Source: Trichobilharzia szidati
Lineage: Eukaryota > Platyhelminthes > Trematoda > Strigeidida > Schistosomatidae
DNA: 64,000 nt
Direction of reading: 5' to 3'
NCBI GenBank assembly: GCA_944472155.2
Contig: OX235271.1
Location: 25,986,977 to 26,050,976 of the forward strand
This document shows, piece after piece, positions 25,273 through 39,900 of the stretch. A program made the position numbers and the translations under genes. Each line of letters starts with the position of its first letter. Positions within the stretch are counted from its first letter, which is position 1. The notes below the pieces were generated by a model, which worked only from the letters and a program-made list of their open reading frames with translations, searched no databases and was not told the origin of the DNA.

Positions 25273-28200
25273 TCTTTCGTATACATGCATATCGAAATTA
25301 AATTCCATCAGTCATATTTTAATTCACCATTACAGACTAATAAATAACTCCTCTTGAAGGTGTGGTTTGTGGGCTTTAGACATACCTTTTCAGCCTACGG
25401 GTGCCCGGCGTTCGAATCCCTGCATCACCTACTTCAACCGTGAAAATTGTAGATAATCTCATCCACCCTCATAATAATAAGTGCATGTGTGTGTGTTTAT
25501 TTGCTAGAAAGTAAAATCGGCACATTATGAGCACCAAGATATGCGTCACACAAAATCTCATAGCTTTTACGAGGCCTGGGTTGCTGCTCGAAAACCCAGA
25601 CGGAAGCAGATGACTGACTTAAGGGGTCACTTCTAAACTTAAACTTTGATCCATAATGCATTGGAGTGGCATTAGAAGCTACATTCCTATGGTTTTTTTG
25701 TGACAAACAAAGGTTCATACGACTTTCGAGCCGTTTGGATTCTGGAGCTCATGTTGTGCTGAGAGCTATCTCTGCAAACCAAAATAGGTAGACAGCAATT
25801 TACGTCAATGTTTACGTCCTGAATCGGGGACATGAGAACAAAAACAAGAACAAAGCCTGACCTTGAGGAACTCAAAAACCAATGACAGCAAACTTAGCGT
25901 GGGAGGATACGATTCGCAGATATATGAATAACTTTGTATGCAACGGTCACAAGCGGTACAGAATAACCTTCAGCAGGAAAACAACCAATCAGAAGACGTT
26001 GCTTCTCTGCTAAAATAACGAATAGTAATGTACATAAAAATCTATAAATATCTTTTGATTTTCTCAATAAACGATCTGTTGCCTGGCCCTTTTCTTCTGT
26101 TGTTACAGTGTACACTATAGTTTAGGCATGAGGGTTTCTCAGCTCTCCTAGGTAAACCTGGATGTCCAATTACAAGCACCAGACGTTCTCATATCTTCTT
26201 TCACTTTTGTGAGAAACATCCTCGTCACGTAAAAGCAGTGAACAGGGCTTACCTGTCAAAAACTATGAAGGCGTGGTCATATGGAAGCATTTCAAGAAGA
26301 AGACCACCCTCAGCCGTATCATGTCGTTTATGTGGCTCATAGTATGGTGTGTGTGTCAATGACCTACTCTGGATAACTAAGTATAAATTGAGTTCGTAGC
26401 AGGCTTCTTTTCAAAGTCTGTGCGTACGATTAAAAAAATCCAGTTTCATCAATACATTTTGTTGTAATCCATTCACTTTTATATTTAACTAATTAGTAAG
26501 TTATCATTTTTTACCGCTTACTTTTTACTATCAACCAACATATATATAATCAGGTACTAGGTAATGATATTCTTGAACGATCTAAACAAACTGATCTATT
26601 GGCCTCGTTTTTAACACCAGCAACAATTATGGTTGTCTCAGTGACTGCATCAACTACACAAGGCTCTGTATTAACACAGAATCAATTATCACGAATTGTT
26701 GATGCTTGTACAATGGCGATTGAATTACAAGAAATGCGTGTTACAATGTTAGCCTATGTAGAATCACGAATGTCTTTCATCGCTCCGAATACAAGTATTC
26801 TAGTCGGAGCATCAACAGCTGCTAAACTAATGGGTAAGTAACGCGTGCGTTTCTTTTTGTGTGCAATAATTGGCGGTTTTCACTTCACAAGAATTGATAG
26901 TTGACCGTCACTTAGGGACTGAGATCTGCTTGGTGGGAGGCTAGTGTGACGATATTAAGAAGAGTTACGCATCGGTGCCTCGGTGGTTCAGAGGTAGACA
27001 GCCTGCAAGCTACGTATGCGGTCTTGGGTTCGATTCCTGGCCGGCACATTGCTAAACCTCTCTGATCCGGTATAGTTAGTGTGGTAAAGAAGGAAGGTTG
27101 GGTGTGCGACTAGCCACCCTACTCCATAAAAACAGATAAATCCCTGCACGTGAAACTTCAAAGCTCAATTTTGAACCTTCATGTTCCACATGTCAAGTGA
27201 TCCACAACGGAAAACTCAGCGAGGCATTTGGAGTAAACACAGGAGTCAGACAAGGGTGCTTATTATCACCAATGATATTCCTAATTGTGGTGGACTGGAT
27301 TATGCGTCAGACAGTGGGAAACGAGAAGACAGGGATATCCTGGACCGAAGTGAAGAACCTAGAAGACCTGGATTTCGAGGATGATTTGTGTTTGATGTCA
27401 CACAAAATCGAAGACTTACAAGCGAAAACCGACAAACTGGTCGAAGAAGCAGGCAGTGAAGACAGGACTCCAGGTGAACATAGACAAGACGGAGGTTATG
27501 AAAATAACCAACCAACAACAGCAACAGCAGCAGCAACATCCAGCGCCAATCACCATCAATGGGAGGGATTTGAAAGAGGTTACTTCATTCACTTATCTAG
27601 GGAGCATTGTCTCAACTACAGGCACACAGAACGGACGAGGATGTCAAATCGAGGAGAATCGGGAAGGCGAGAAACACATTCATCAACCTGAAACCAATCT
27701 GGAAATCTTCCGCTGTCACTCAGCCTGCATCAACAACAAAATTCGGATTTTCAATACAAACGTCAAGTCAGTTTTGCTATACGGATCAGAAACTTGGCGG
27801 GTCACAAAGAATATTTCCAACAGCCTGTTGCAGACCTTTATCAGCAACTGTCTTCGTTCTATACTGAAGATTAGATGGCCGGAAAGAATCACAAACAAGA
27901 AACTATGGGAAGAAACAAAACAGGAACCAATCGCCAAACAACAAATATGCAGGAGAAAGTGGAGATGGATTGGACACTCGCCGAGCTGAGGAGGCCGCTG
28001 GGTGACATCGCGCGTCAGGCCATAGCTCGAGTGGAACCCGAAAGGGAAGCGACGAGTGGGACGTCCAAGGGTTACATGGAGGAGATCGTGTGAAGAGGAG
28101 CTGAAACAGTATGGACTAACATGGATGCAGGTGAAAAGTACAGCAGAAGACAGAAACAAGTGGAGACGTGGAGTTGAAGCCCTATGTTCCACTAGGAACC

Positions 28201-29190
28201 CAAGGGAACTATAATAATAATGTTCCATTCGGAACTCAAAAGAGATGAAAAAAAATGAGATGAGATCATTCATTCATATAACACCTGGACGAAACCATTT
28301 GGTGATTGATAGTGGCTTTGGGATATAATGAGCGCTCGTAGGTCATATCGTTTTGGATAGATCATGTGGTTTTTCACAACTGAAGGTTACTTGTGTAATA
28401 ATGATTGAAACCCAAGCTTATTTGGTCTGAACACAGAAGAGCAACCAGTATGTTTGTCTGTTTAACTAGCCTATTATTCTCTATTGTTCCCCCTTAGTTT
28501 TTCCCGGGCTACTGAAGAAAGACTATAACATATTACGCAGGATGTTAAATGTTGTCAGCAGGGTAAGCAACGTGCCACTTAACCAGTTTGTTAATATTCT
28601 GGTCGACAGGCACATGGACTCATGTGAAAAATGGGCCAAATCCATTTTATCTAACTCACACCACCCTCTTCACTCACAACTCTCCCCTTGCATCTCATCA
28701 GGCAAAACCAGAAGCCTATATAGAAAACTATATGCTCGCACTAGCAAGTACAAAAACTCAACCATACCCTACTTAGCTCGTGTTCTGTGTGATAAAGAAA
28801 GCATTAGGCGTGACACCTATAATTCATTAAATAGTCAGTAGAACAACTGGACCTCGTCTTTCCAACTCATATCATTTATAGGTACAACATTTTCTTTCTT
28901 TCTTTTCCTTTTCTCTCTCTCTTTTTTTCTTTTTCCGTTATGTGCTGCTTTGTTTCTTTCTCTCGCTTACGCCAGTAAATATGATAGCACCTACTTTTCT
29001 AACACCTTCAAACACTGTTCAACTTTGACTTTGCTACCGACATGCCAATATGTTGTTGTCATAATGAACTGAGATTTCCTTAATCTATGTAGAATTCTAT
29101 TTATTGATAATGTACTAACTGGATGCAATACTGTAGTAAAAATGCTGAGAATTCCATTCTGTATCACAAGTACTGTTTTGGAATAAAGCA

Positions 29191-29242
<52 letters not shown>

Positions 29243-30949
29243 GCCAAACTTCCACGAGTCACACACATGGAGTATGGCAATCTGAACTACTGCGCTTCTG
29301 TGCATAGTTCTAGGTTGGAAACTCAGTCAGTTATTTAGTCAGACATTATGCAATAAGGCAAATGTGATCACTAAACAACGAAAATGCTTTTCGATAACTA
29401 CATCATCAGATTCTACATTTGCACGTATACATAATATTGAGTGAATTATTGTTATTAACAACATTAACGTAGTTTAAATAACATCGAATCGATAGTAATA
29501 GCGATGGATCACAGTTCGATAGGATCAACATAACAGTACACTCAATATCAGAAGTTAGGAAAGATAATGAATTTATAGTGTCTACTGAAGGCCGACCAGG
29601 GCAGTATTGGTGTCTGGACGTGCTTCTTCTGCACACAGAGCATCAGTTGTTTAGGGCGAATGGTGATAGCCTCTGCTGTTCGGAGCATGTGGTACCTGGA
29701 TGTTTTTGGCAATTTATTTGGTACCCGGCAGATGATAACAGAGAAGGATTCTTCAGTACTGGCTTTGTGGCATGTTTCGACCACGTGGTCTAATATCGAA
29801 CTGTTGAAGATCGTTTTTACTACACCTTTACTTAGCCACACTGGTAGATATTCCCGAGCGAGCACGAAAATTCAACTTCTTAGAACAAAGGCCAATATAG
29901 CTCTCTCCACAGGCGCAGTTGAACTGGTAGATACAATTAGAAGTGTCTAGTCTAGGTACTTCATCTTTTACAAAAATTATATTTGTAAAATCTGAGCGAG
30001 ATTGAAATGAGTAATTCTAACGTTTCGTTTGGCAATCTGGTCCGAACTTCTTCAGGGAAATTAATCGAAATTAACATAACAGAGGTTTATATATAAAAGG
30101 AACATCACTTGTTTTTAAAAACTTTGTCCAATCATAAGTCATTCAACAAGTATCAACAAGTATAATAAACAAAATTTTATCAGCTGTGATCAAAATTTGA
30201 CCTCGGACTTACAAATATTGGTCTACCTTTGTTAAGCACTTTAAACAGAGTGTGTATGTGTGTGTGTGGGTGAAACAGTTGTAAAACATTTCTTAACGTT
30301 TCCATAAGAAGATATGGACAGTCGAGAATTTTGACCAAGTATTAATAATTAGTGATACATATCCATTTTTATTTATTAATCAGGGTTTCCTATCATCTAT
30401 GCATCAACTAACATCACGCCTACATGTCTGTTCAGACTGTTAGTATTCTAGAATTTTATGATTAGACGTATTTTCAAAATTATTGTGTTTAGGATTAGAG
30501 TTTAGTAGAAGCACCCTGTCGGGCTTATTGCTTTGTCTTCTTTCTGAAGATTGAGCTGCTTTATTCGACCTACTGGAGTTGTCAGGTGACTCGACAGCTA
30601 CGGATTTAGGATATGCATTCTGTTGCAGACAACGGAGAGTGAAAACACGATGATTGTTCCAATTACACAGTTTCTTTGTTAATTTAATTCGATTGCAAAA
30701 TAATTCAAATGAACTGTCTGTCGTCAAGATTTTACAGAATAGTTCTAAAATATTTGGGCGCCGAGTGAGAAGTAGACATTTGTCAAATCTCACCGAGATT
30801 GAAATGAGTAATTCCAACGTTTCGTTCGGCAATCTGGTCCGGACTTGAGGAATGACCATCGGTTGTGTAAGATATAAGACTTGTAGTTTGATTCGATGTT
30901 GTTGTTTAAACAACATTAATGTTGCTAATAACACTAATTCATTCACTAT

Positions 30950-30992
<43 letters not shown>

Positions 30993-33900
30993 CTAGAACC
31001 TGATGAAGAGTAGGTTATCAAGTAGAATATTCTTTGTTCAGTAACCATTTTTTTTGAAAATTTTTCATCAGTTCAAATGTGATTACTTTTGGTAATCTCT
31101 GTTTGTTTCAATTTTTGGTTTTGTTTCCATAGGTCATGCTGGTGGGCTAACTGCTCTAACAAAAATGCCATCGTGTAATATACTTGTCTTAGGCGCACAG
31201 AAACGTTTATTATCTGGTTTCAGTAATACATCAGTTCTACCGCATACAGGATATGTATTCAATTCAGAGATTGTACAAAAATTACCACCAGATTTACGTT
31301 TAAAAGCTGCTCGACTAATTGCTAATAAAGTTGCACTGGCTGCACGTGTAGATTTATTCCATGAATCTCCTGTAAGTTTATTGTCTTGTGTGTGTGTGTG
31401 TAAAAGAGCAAGTGTTTCGCCGTCATTTCTCTTCCAGTTAATTTAGTGTGTGCATGCAATGCACACACACATATAACATACTTTCACACAATAGGGTGGG
31501 AGAGGGTTAAATTTCTAAAGAGTAATATGGGTAGATGAAGAGAGACAGAGAGGTTGATTGCTGAATCTTTGTCCATGGAATCTACACCCAACACAACACG
31601 TGCAATAGGAATGACTCATCACTCATACCGGAAATATGGAAAATATTACTACCAATCAAATCAAGAGATGAGAAATAGTGGAGCCATGTGAATGAAGTTG
31701 GAAAGTTGTGTGAGTAACTTGATATGAGTACGCACAATAAATTGTGCTGGAAACGTCATCAGTAAACATACTATTGTATAACAACTGAGACTTTATCAAA
31801 ATAAATTTTCCTCACAATGGAAGAATATTTTTTTGTTTGTTCACTAAATAGTATTTTAAATTGTCCTTTATATATTATATAATTGATTAAAATATAATAC
31901 TATAGTGAAACATTCTTCCATTTCACTGTGTATATACTAAGAGAAAAACATATTTTTGCTGTTCTTTCCTTCCTTCCTTGAAAATCATTCACTTCATCAT
32001 TAGGATGGACATGTTGGAGAAAAACTTCTATTAGAAATTGAGCGAAAATTTGATAAATGGCAAGAACCACCTCCAGTGAAAGCAATTAAAGCTTTACCAG
32101 CTCCAATAGATCCACCGGCTAAGTGAGTTCCTCCATTTCTTTTTCCCCCATCATTTGGGGTCTTTTATTTTAGTTCCTTGCGTTTTGAGTGGAATAAATA
32201 TACGACTGCAAACTTTTCAAGTTTCAGTAGCCATGATGTTGTTTTCTTAAAGGGAGTGGAATTTCTAGCCTCACCGTCAATCTTCCCTCTCTTCCAGGCT
32301 TACTGATGATGAGGAGGCGAGGTTTACGAATGCGTCAGCCCGGAATTGAACCCGAAGCTTTTGGTTGGTGGCTGGCAAGCATTCTATTACATACATATTT
32401 AGTTTACAATTGCCAAGAGAAACTACTCGGAAATCAGAATTCAATTGGTGGATGGTGACTAGCAGTGGAATCCAGGATGCGCATTTCGTCCTATTTGGGA
32501 CTCATCATCTAGATGTACCTGCATTTCCCAGTGAGTCAGTGGTAATGTTCCCGCCGATGCTCGAACCCAGTGCCCATAGTTTCAAACGCCAAAGCGTTAT
32601 CCACTAGACCACTTGGGCCACTTCTTGTGCAATGGGTCATATTAATTTAATTTAAAGCATCTGCACAAGAAGCCGACATGTCAATCTGAGACCGAGCACT
32701 TCGGTCCAATCAATCGATGGGAAAATCTAAAATTAAATTAAACAAAGTATACTCTGAAATCAATCTTGAAATCTATTGCACTTACCATAAGGGAGAAAAT
32801 TAGGATTTTCAGCACTAATTTCAAGTCATTCAGTGCTTCTATATAGTTCAGTGGTACATTGTGTCACTAAAAGCATTTCCAATAGACTATTGCAGACTTT
32901 CATCAACAGCTGCCCCATTCGCTGGCTGCGTACCGAGGATCAAATGGCTAGGAGGAATAAGTAACAAGAAATTATGGAAACAAATCAACCAAGAACCTAT
33001 TGCTTAATAAGTATTCTGAAGAAAATGGAGATGGATCAGACACACACTATGGAGACCGTTGAATCACATCACGCGCACCAGGCTGTTGAGTGGGACCTTA
33101 ATGGGAAACAACGGGTCAGGCGTTGGAGGGTGACATGAAGAAGATTGTGTGAGAAGGAGGAGACGATAGCTTACGGGTGATCGTGGAGAAAGTTAAAGAA
33201 GAATTCGGAGAACAATGAAATGTAGATGTGTTGCTGAGGCCCTATGTCCCACTTGGGAACTAAGGGAATAGTAATAATAATAACTATTATTGTTTCATTT
33301 AGTTCCTAGAGGGACATAGGGCTTCAGACGCACGTCTCCGTTGCGTTCGGTTCTCTGCCAATGTTTTCACCTAGTTCCACGTCTGCCGACATGCTTTCAT
33401 CTCCTCTCCACATGACATCCTCCATGTCACCCTTGGACGACCAACTCACCGCTTCCTGTTCGGGTTCCATTCGAGCGATGGTTTGGCGTCTGATGTCATT
33501 TGATGGTTTTCTCAGAATATGGCCAGTCCACCTCCATTTCTTCCTGCTTATTTGTTGCACAATCGGTTCCTGGTTGGTTACTCCTGGAGATCCCTATTGC
33601 TGATCGTTTCTGGCCATCTGATCTTGAATATTGAGCGAAGACAGCTATTGATGAAGGTCTGTAGTTTGTTCGAAGTGCTCTTCATGACGCACCAAATTCC
33701 TGATCCGTATAGTAAGTAGCGCTGACTTTACATTGGAGTTGAAAATCCGGATCTTATTTTTGATGCTGAGTGCTGTTGACCTCCACACATTAATGTGTGA
33801 ATTAAAAGTTTGTAAAATGTAGAGCAGTCAACAAATCTGAGGATATTCTTTTCTTTTTCTTTGTCGTTTACAGAAAACGTGGTGGTAGACGTTATAGAAA

Positions 33901-36900
33901 AATGAAGGAACGCTTGGGCATGAGTGAATTACGACGATCAGCAAATCGTATTCAATTCGGAGAGATTACTGATGATGCTTATCAAAGTGATCTGGGATTT
34001 TCACTGGGTTCACTTGGTCAACGTGGTGTCGCTGGTCGTTTACGTGCACCACAAGCAGATTCAAAGACTAAAGCTCGTGTGAGTAAAGCATTACAACAGA
34101 AATTATCAAAATTTGGGGGTATGTCTACTATGCCGACGACTGCATTAGGCGCTACAAGTTGGGGCGGGAGTTCTACTATTCGTAAACATGTCGCCGGTAC
34201 ATCCTCTTCAATTGCATTCACGCCTTTACAAGTAAGTGTCTGTCTACTTATCATGTATGTATCCATCCATGCATAAATTTGATATTTCGCGTCGAAACTT
34301 GACATTCAACTGACATTCTGTATTGTGAACATAGACACACTTTTAGGCGTCCAACAATTGCCATATTTCTTGACTTGAAGACGACCTTCGACTCCGAGGA
34401 TCGAAAGGTACTATGGCAATGTTTAACTGTGAAGGGAGTGCCAAGAAAGTACATTGCACTAAATAAGGCACTCTACTCAAAGTCACGTAGCTGTGTAGGG
34501 GGTTATGGGGAATTGTCATCTGAAGTGATAACAACCAGCGGTGTCCGTCAAGGATGTCCACTTTCCCCATTCCTGTTTAACTTCATCATAGATATGCTAA
34601 TGGAAGTATCCTTAACTGAACTTAACGACTTAGGAATCGACTTGTTACCAGGGAATAGTCTTATGGACTTAGAATATGCAGATGACATAGTCCTGTTAGG
34701 GGAGGACGCTGACAAAATGCAGAGTCTTCTGAACACCTTGAGCAGCAATCGTCGTATGTTTGGCATGCGATTCGCCCCTGTGAAATGTAAGATGCTGCTA
34801 CAGGACTGGACTACGTCAACTCCTAGCTTAGTGATAGGGAGTGAAGTGATAGAACATGTTGACCACTTCACCTATTTGGGAAGTTGTATCAGCACCAACG
34901 GATTGATTGGTGACGAAATCTTAGCACGGATCCAAGAAGCTCGAGCTGCTTTCGCCAACTTACGCCATCTCTGGCGTAGGCGTGACATCCGGCTATCAAC
35001 GAAGGGACGTGTGTACTGCTCAGCAGTTCGCTCCGTCCTCTATAGCTCTGAAACATGGCCAATATGAGTTGAAGACATGAAAAGGTTGACTGTTTTCGAC
35101 CACAGATGTTTACGATCTCTTTCTCGCGTTAGGTGGTATAATAAGGTAAGTAATGTTGACGTTAGGCGTAGAGTGTTAGGCAAAGAGAGAAAATCAATCG
35201 AAGAGACCATAAAGTTACATAGATTGAGATGACTAGGTCACGTGCTGCGCATGCCTAACCATCGTCTCCCCCGACGGATGGGCATTACTAGCTGATATAG
35301 CTGCAGGTTGGAAAAGAGTAAGTGGTGGCCAAACAAAAACATGGCCTCATCAATCCATGAAATCCCTGACAGTTAAACTCAGTCAGGTAGGGAGATGCAG
35401 ACTTCCGGGTTGGGGCCCATCCTCGGGACTCTAAGAATCAATGGCTGGAGACAATAGGTGACATGGCTCAAAATCGTTGTCAATGGCTTACGCAGATGTA
35501 TTCAGTCTTTGTAATCTTTCATATTCCTTTCTACCATTACTCATTGTGTTTCACTCTTATACTTGTCAAAACTCTTTTGATTCTCTTCAGTCATTTTCTT
35601 GTCTACGTTTGTGTGCTATTTGGAAGGTGGCAACTGGAACTGGTGCACTTCGATGCCAAGTTCTATGTTGAATCCAGCCAGCCAGCCAGCTGTATTGTGA
35701 AGTGATTACTGATGTCTTTTCTGAATTCTGTTGCATTGTATTATTGATATGACTAACGAGGAGATTGTTAGTATTGCGCTACTTCTAGTAATGTGGAAGT
35801 TAGTCAGAACTTAGTTGGCTGAAAGATATTTTGATTTACCAGGCCATTAGCCTACAGTTGTTGTGCGAGGACTGATGATTCCACTTAGTGTTGCTTAGGC
35901 TAAAGTGTGATGGATTGAGATTATAACCCGGGACGCATGCGTTGGAAATTAGGCGCTGGAGCTAATGAGCCCCATTTGTCAAAGCATAGTAAAATAATTA
36001 ATGTTTTTTCACATTTATGTTAGATGATATAATATAATATTGTGAGTAATACTGGGATTAGATGAAGAGTGTTAAGTAAGAAAAGGAAAGTCATGGATTG
36101 AGATGTTTAGGATGTGTGTGTTATGCATGTCATGCATGCATTCCTTTCGACATCTAACAAGCTTGGCTAAAATAGGATTGTGCTGGAAAAGAGTTTGTAG
36201 CAGTCAATTCAAAACATAAACGACCTGGTATACAGCCCAAAATGGGTAGACTTTGGTTTTCCTCTTGAAATGCTCTCATTTGGCTACGCGTTCATTGTTT
36301 CTGTCAGCTTGATCCTACTATTCCTTGCCTTTACGCAGCGGGGATGTTCCTCACAAAAGTAAAGTAAAAGGGTAAATGCGAACGTCTGCTACTTACAACT
36401 AAGCAAATCTACATAGGTGAGCTAGAAAACTCAGATTCCAAACTTATGGTGTATATTGGCTTCAGAGTCCGAAAGGATTGAATGATGTATGCACCTGTTT
36501 GGTTCCTAGAGACCATGGAGACGTAGATCCTGATGCTACTCCACTACCTTGCGGACCAGGCTTCAAGTCAAAGGCTACGGGATGACCTCTTAAGACAGTC
36601 ATCTGCTTCCCTCTGGGTGGGCGTCTGGGTAGTAGTGTCCCAGACCTCGCACAAACTATGAAATTTTATGTGGAGCATCTCTTGGTGTTCATCATAATGC
36701 ACCAAGTTTCTGTTTTAGTAAATAATAAAATGAAAATATGGAATCAATCCATTAAGTCTCTAGGTACCACTGTGAGCCACATAGGGAGGTGTAGTCTGTC
36801 TACCTGTGGTCCTCGCTAAGAAATTTTGGAGACATGGCGTGGCACGGATGCAGTCATTTTTTGTGATCTGCCCAACTGAGAGGCCAGTGTAGAACTTTTC

Positions 36901-39900
36901 ACAGTAGTGCGGCAGCAGTTCAAGTTACCACGCTCCATGTAAGTACATAAAGGTAGATAAAAGCGAGTGAGACAAAAAGATATTCCAAAGAATTATAATA
37001 AGTAGATATGTCCGGGTGAAAGAATAGTTTTTCTATATTTTCTATGTAGTTTTTCTTTCTCCCCGACATCCTTGTTTCTCTGCCTTTATGTGTACTTTCA
37101 TGAAGTGCGGCAACTTAAACTGGCACAGAGTTTTACGTCGAAAATTCAGTTCACTTTATGTTTTCTTTCACCAACCTAAATATCAAAAAGCGAAAATCAA
37201 ATTTGCGTAATTTGCGAATTAATTCTCAACTTACACAGTTCGAGGTGACCACAGTCTCCTTTGAAAAACAGCCATTATTCAGATCAAATACTGTAATCAC
37301 ACAATATGTGGTGATGTGAAACAATCACCTCCAACAACTGTATAAATTACGTCCTCGGGACAGTAAAAACCAATGGTTGGAAACAATTGGTGACATGGCT
37401 CAAAATTGTTCTCAATGGCTGGTGCAGATGCATCCACTCCTTGTGACTTATGATTTCCAATTAAACTGTTTTGTTCTTCGTTATTACTATACCTTTGTCT
37501 CACACCTCTGTTTACTGTCTATATTATGCATTTCTCCTACTTTCTTCCCTTGCTTTGTGTGCTACAAGGAGGGAGTGTGGCGACTTGAACTGGTGTACAT
37601 ATGTGCAAAGTTCTCTGTCGAAAACAGACAGAGACGAATTCGCTGCATGATATCAGCAGTTTGTTCATGTAGGTAGCTGAAAATCGGGTGGTTTGAATAT
37701 TGATGCGGCTGTCTAACTCGACGCACATCGATGATGACCTTGACCTCGAACGAACGAACAAAATGGTCGCTACGATCTGGCCTGCTTACACTGGTTAACA
37801 AGCAGACTACTGATTGACATGAGTGGTGTAGAACTACTCATCTTATTCAATCAGTAGTATATAGTTTTATGCATCAAAAAGCTAATTGTATTGGTCACCT
37901 TGATAGTTAACTTGTTGAAAAAAAGAACGACGGTTAACGTCTTAATACTAAATGGAAGAAAAATACCCGTTTGATGTAACTTCAGGTTGGAATTGTGCAG
38001 TTAGTTATATAATGTCTTAAACTGTCAGGGCGTCGGTGGCATAGCGGTTAGGACGCTCGCCGACCATGCACATGGTCTGGGGTTCGATCCCCGGCCGACG
38101 CACTTCTTTACCTCACTAAGCCAGAAATAGTACTGGTGAAGAGGAAAGGTTGGGCATGGGGCTAGCAACCCCATCCTGTAAAATAAACACTGCTACAGAA
38201 ACTTCAAGCCACAAGCTTGAAGCCCTATGTTCCACTGGGGAACGTGAAGGAAAAAAAAAACTGTCAGGGTATTAATGACTATAAGGCGGTCAATTGTTTA
38301 TATCAGTTGGTGGTAATAGAACATATGAAGTTACATTAAGTGGTGAATGGTTCTAATGGTAACCAATACAGAGCGATACTCGTCACTTAATGTTCTCAGA
38401 TTGACGTAATTTAATCTTTTTCTTGATGTGTAATTTCGTATGTTATGTCGCTGATTGATATGAACAACTGACCACCTTTTAGAACACAATATTAACTGTA
38501 CAGATTTGAAGTGAACTTACGAAAATTATATTCTTTGCTGACTCTATGTTAATTGTACCACTGGAATGACTGACTGGTTTCATCATTGAACTTTACACAA
38601 GAAATGCAGCAGTTCTAGTTACCATACTCCATGAAGCCCACCAAGGAAGACAAAAGAGATTCTCAAGAACGACAATAAGCGTAAATGTAAGGAAGAATGG
38701 GTAGTAGTAGTAGTAATATAGGAAAACAACAGAGTTTTACTCGATACGGTAGATCACAGAGAGTGAATGTACCTGCACCACTGAGAGAACAATTTTAAGC
38801 CATATCAACAACATTTTCCAGTCATTGGTTTTGAGCATCCGGAGGTAGTCTACACCTAACTACATGGCTCAAACTGAAGACTGATTCCCTGTTTTCGTTT
38901 GACCACCATCTTTTACTCTTTTCCAACCCAATCCTATGCCAGCTAACAATGCCCGTCGAGGAAGGCGATGGTTTGTCGTGCGTAACATGTGTCATAGCCA
39001 TCTCAATCTATGTGGCTTCACAACCTCATCATTTGACTTTCACTACTTACTTAACATTCGACGCCTAGCCTTAGTATTACTCGCCCTATTATACAACTTA
39101 ACATAAGAGATGATAGAACGCAGACATCTATGATCAAAGACCATCAGCTAGCCAGTCCCTTCAAAAATCTTCCACTCTCAATGGACATATCTCCCACCAC
39201 TGAGGAAGGACAGAGCGAAGTCAGTGCAGAGTAGGCTTATAGCATCATCTTGTATATGACAAAGGCGAATTGTATGTTAAATATACTAAGATTTCTGCTC
39301 AACGTGTTCAGAAGACTATGGATTCTGTCAGAGAATTTACCTAGAAGGATAATATCACCTGTATACTCTAAGTCAACAACACTGTTTCCTGGTAGCACGT
39401 CAATCCCTAAGTCGTTAAGGTCGATTCGAGTTACATCCATTAGTACATCTATGATGAAATCAAACAAAAATGAGAACGATGGACGTTCCTAATGAGCACC
39501 ACTGATTCTCATCCCTATAGATGACAACTCTCCATAAGCCCTAATACAGGTGTATGAGTTTGAGTAGAGTGCCTTTCTTCACGAGTGGATATTGCCACAG
39601 CGCTTCTCGGCTGACAGAGTCAAACGCTGGCTTAAAGTCAAGAAATATGGCGAATGTTGGACGCCAGCAAGTATGCTTATGTTCCAGAATACACCTAAGT
39701 CTTTTGATTACGGATGTTTGCGTTATACCTCCAGTGCTAGTTGATATAATATGGTAAGTTATATTGAGGTTACGTGTAGATTTCTAGGTAAGAAAGGGAA
39801 ATCAATCAGTAAGGTTTTGAAGGTGAATCGATCAAGATGGCTAGGGCACGTTGTGCACGCCCGGTCATTATCTCTTTCCACCGGAAATATTAACCGACAT

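Noticed and set aside
29123..29338. Plus-strand frame with a long Ile run (and the Asn run on the other strand)
   Set aside because: Both are the translated (ATT)n tail of the CR1/Jockey-type LINE.
24963..30990. CRISPR-like spaced repeats
   Set aside because: Repeats here are microsatellites and scattered SINEs with irregular spacing, in animal DNA.
30440..31048. Minus-strand open frame of 202 codons with a Tyr-Ile repeat
   Set aside because: The Tyr-Ile run is the (TA)n microsatellite at 30,953-30,990 translated, and the rest overlaps the Penelope-like direct repeat. No splice or family support.
34375..35067. Host reverse-transcriptase gene
   Set aside because: The frame is one of many RTE-A copies, 5' truncated and followed by frame-shifted 3' sequence.
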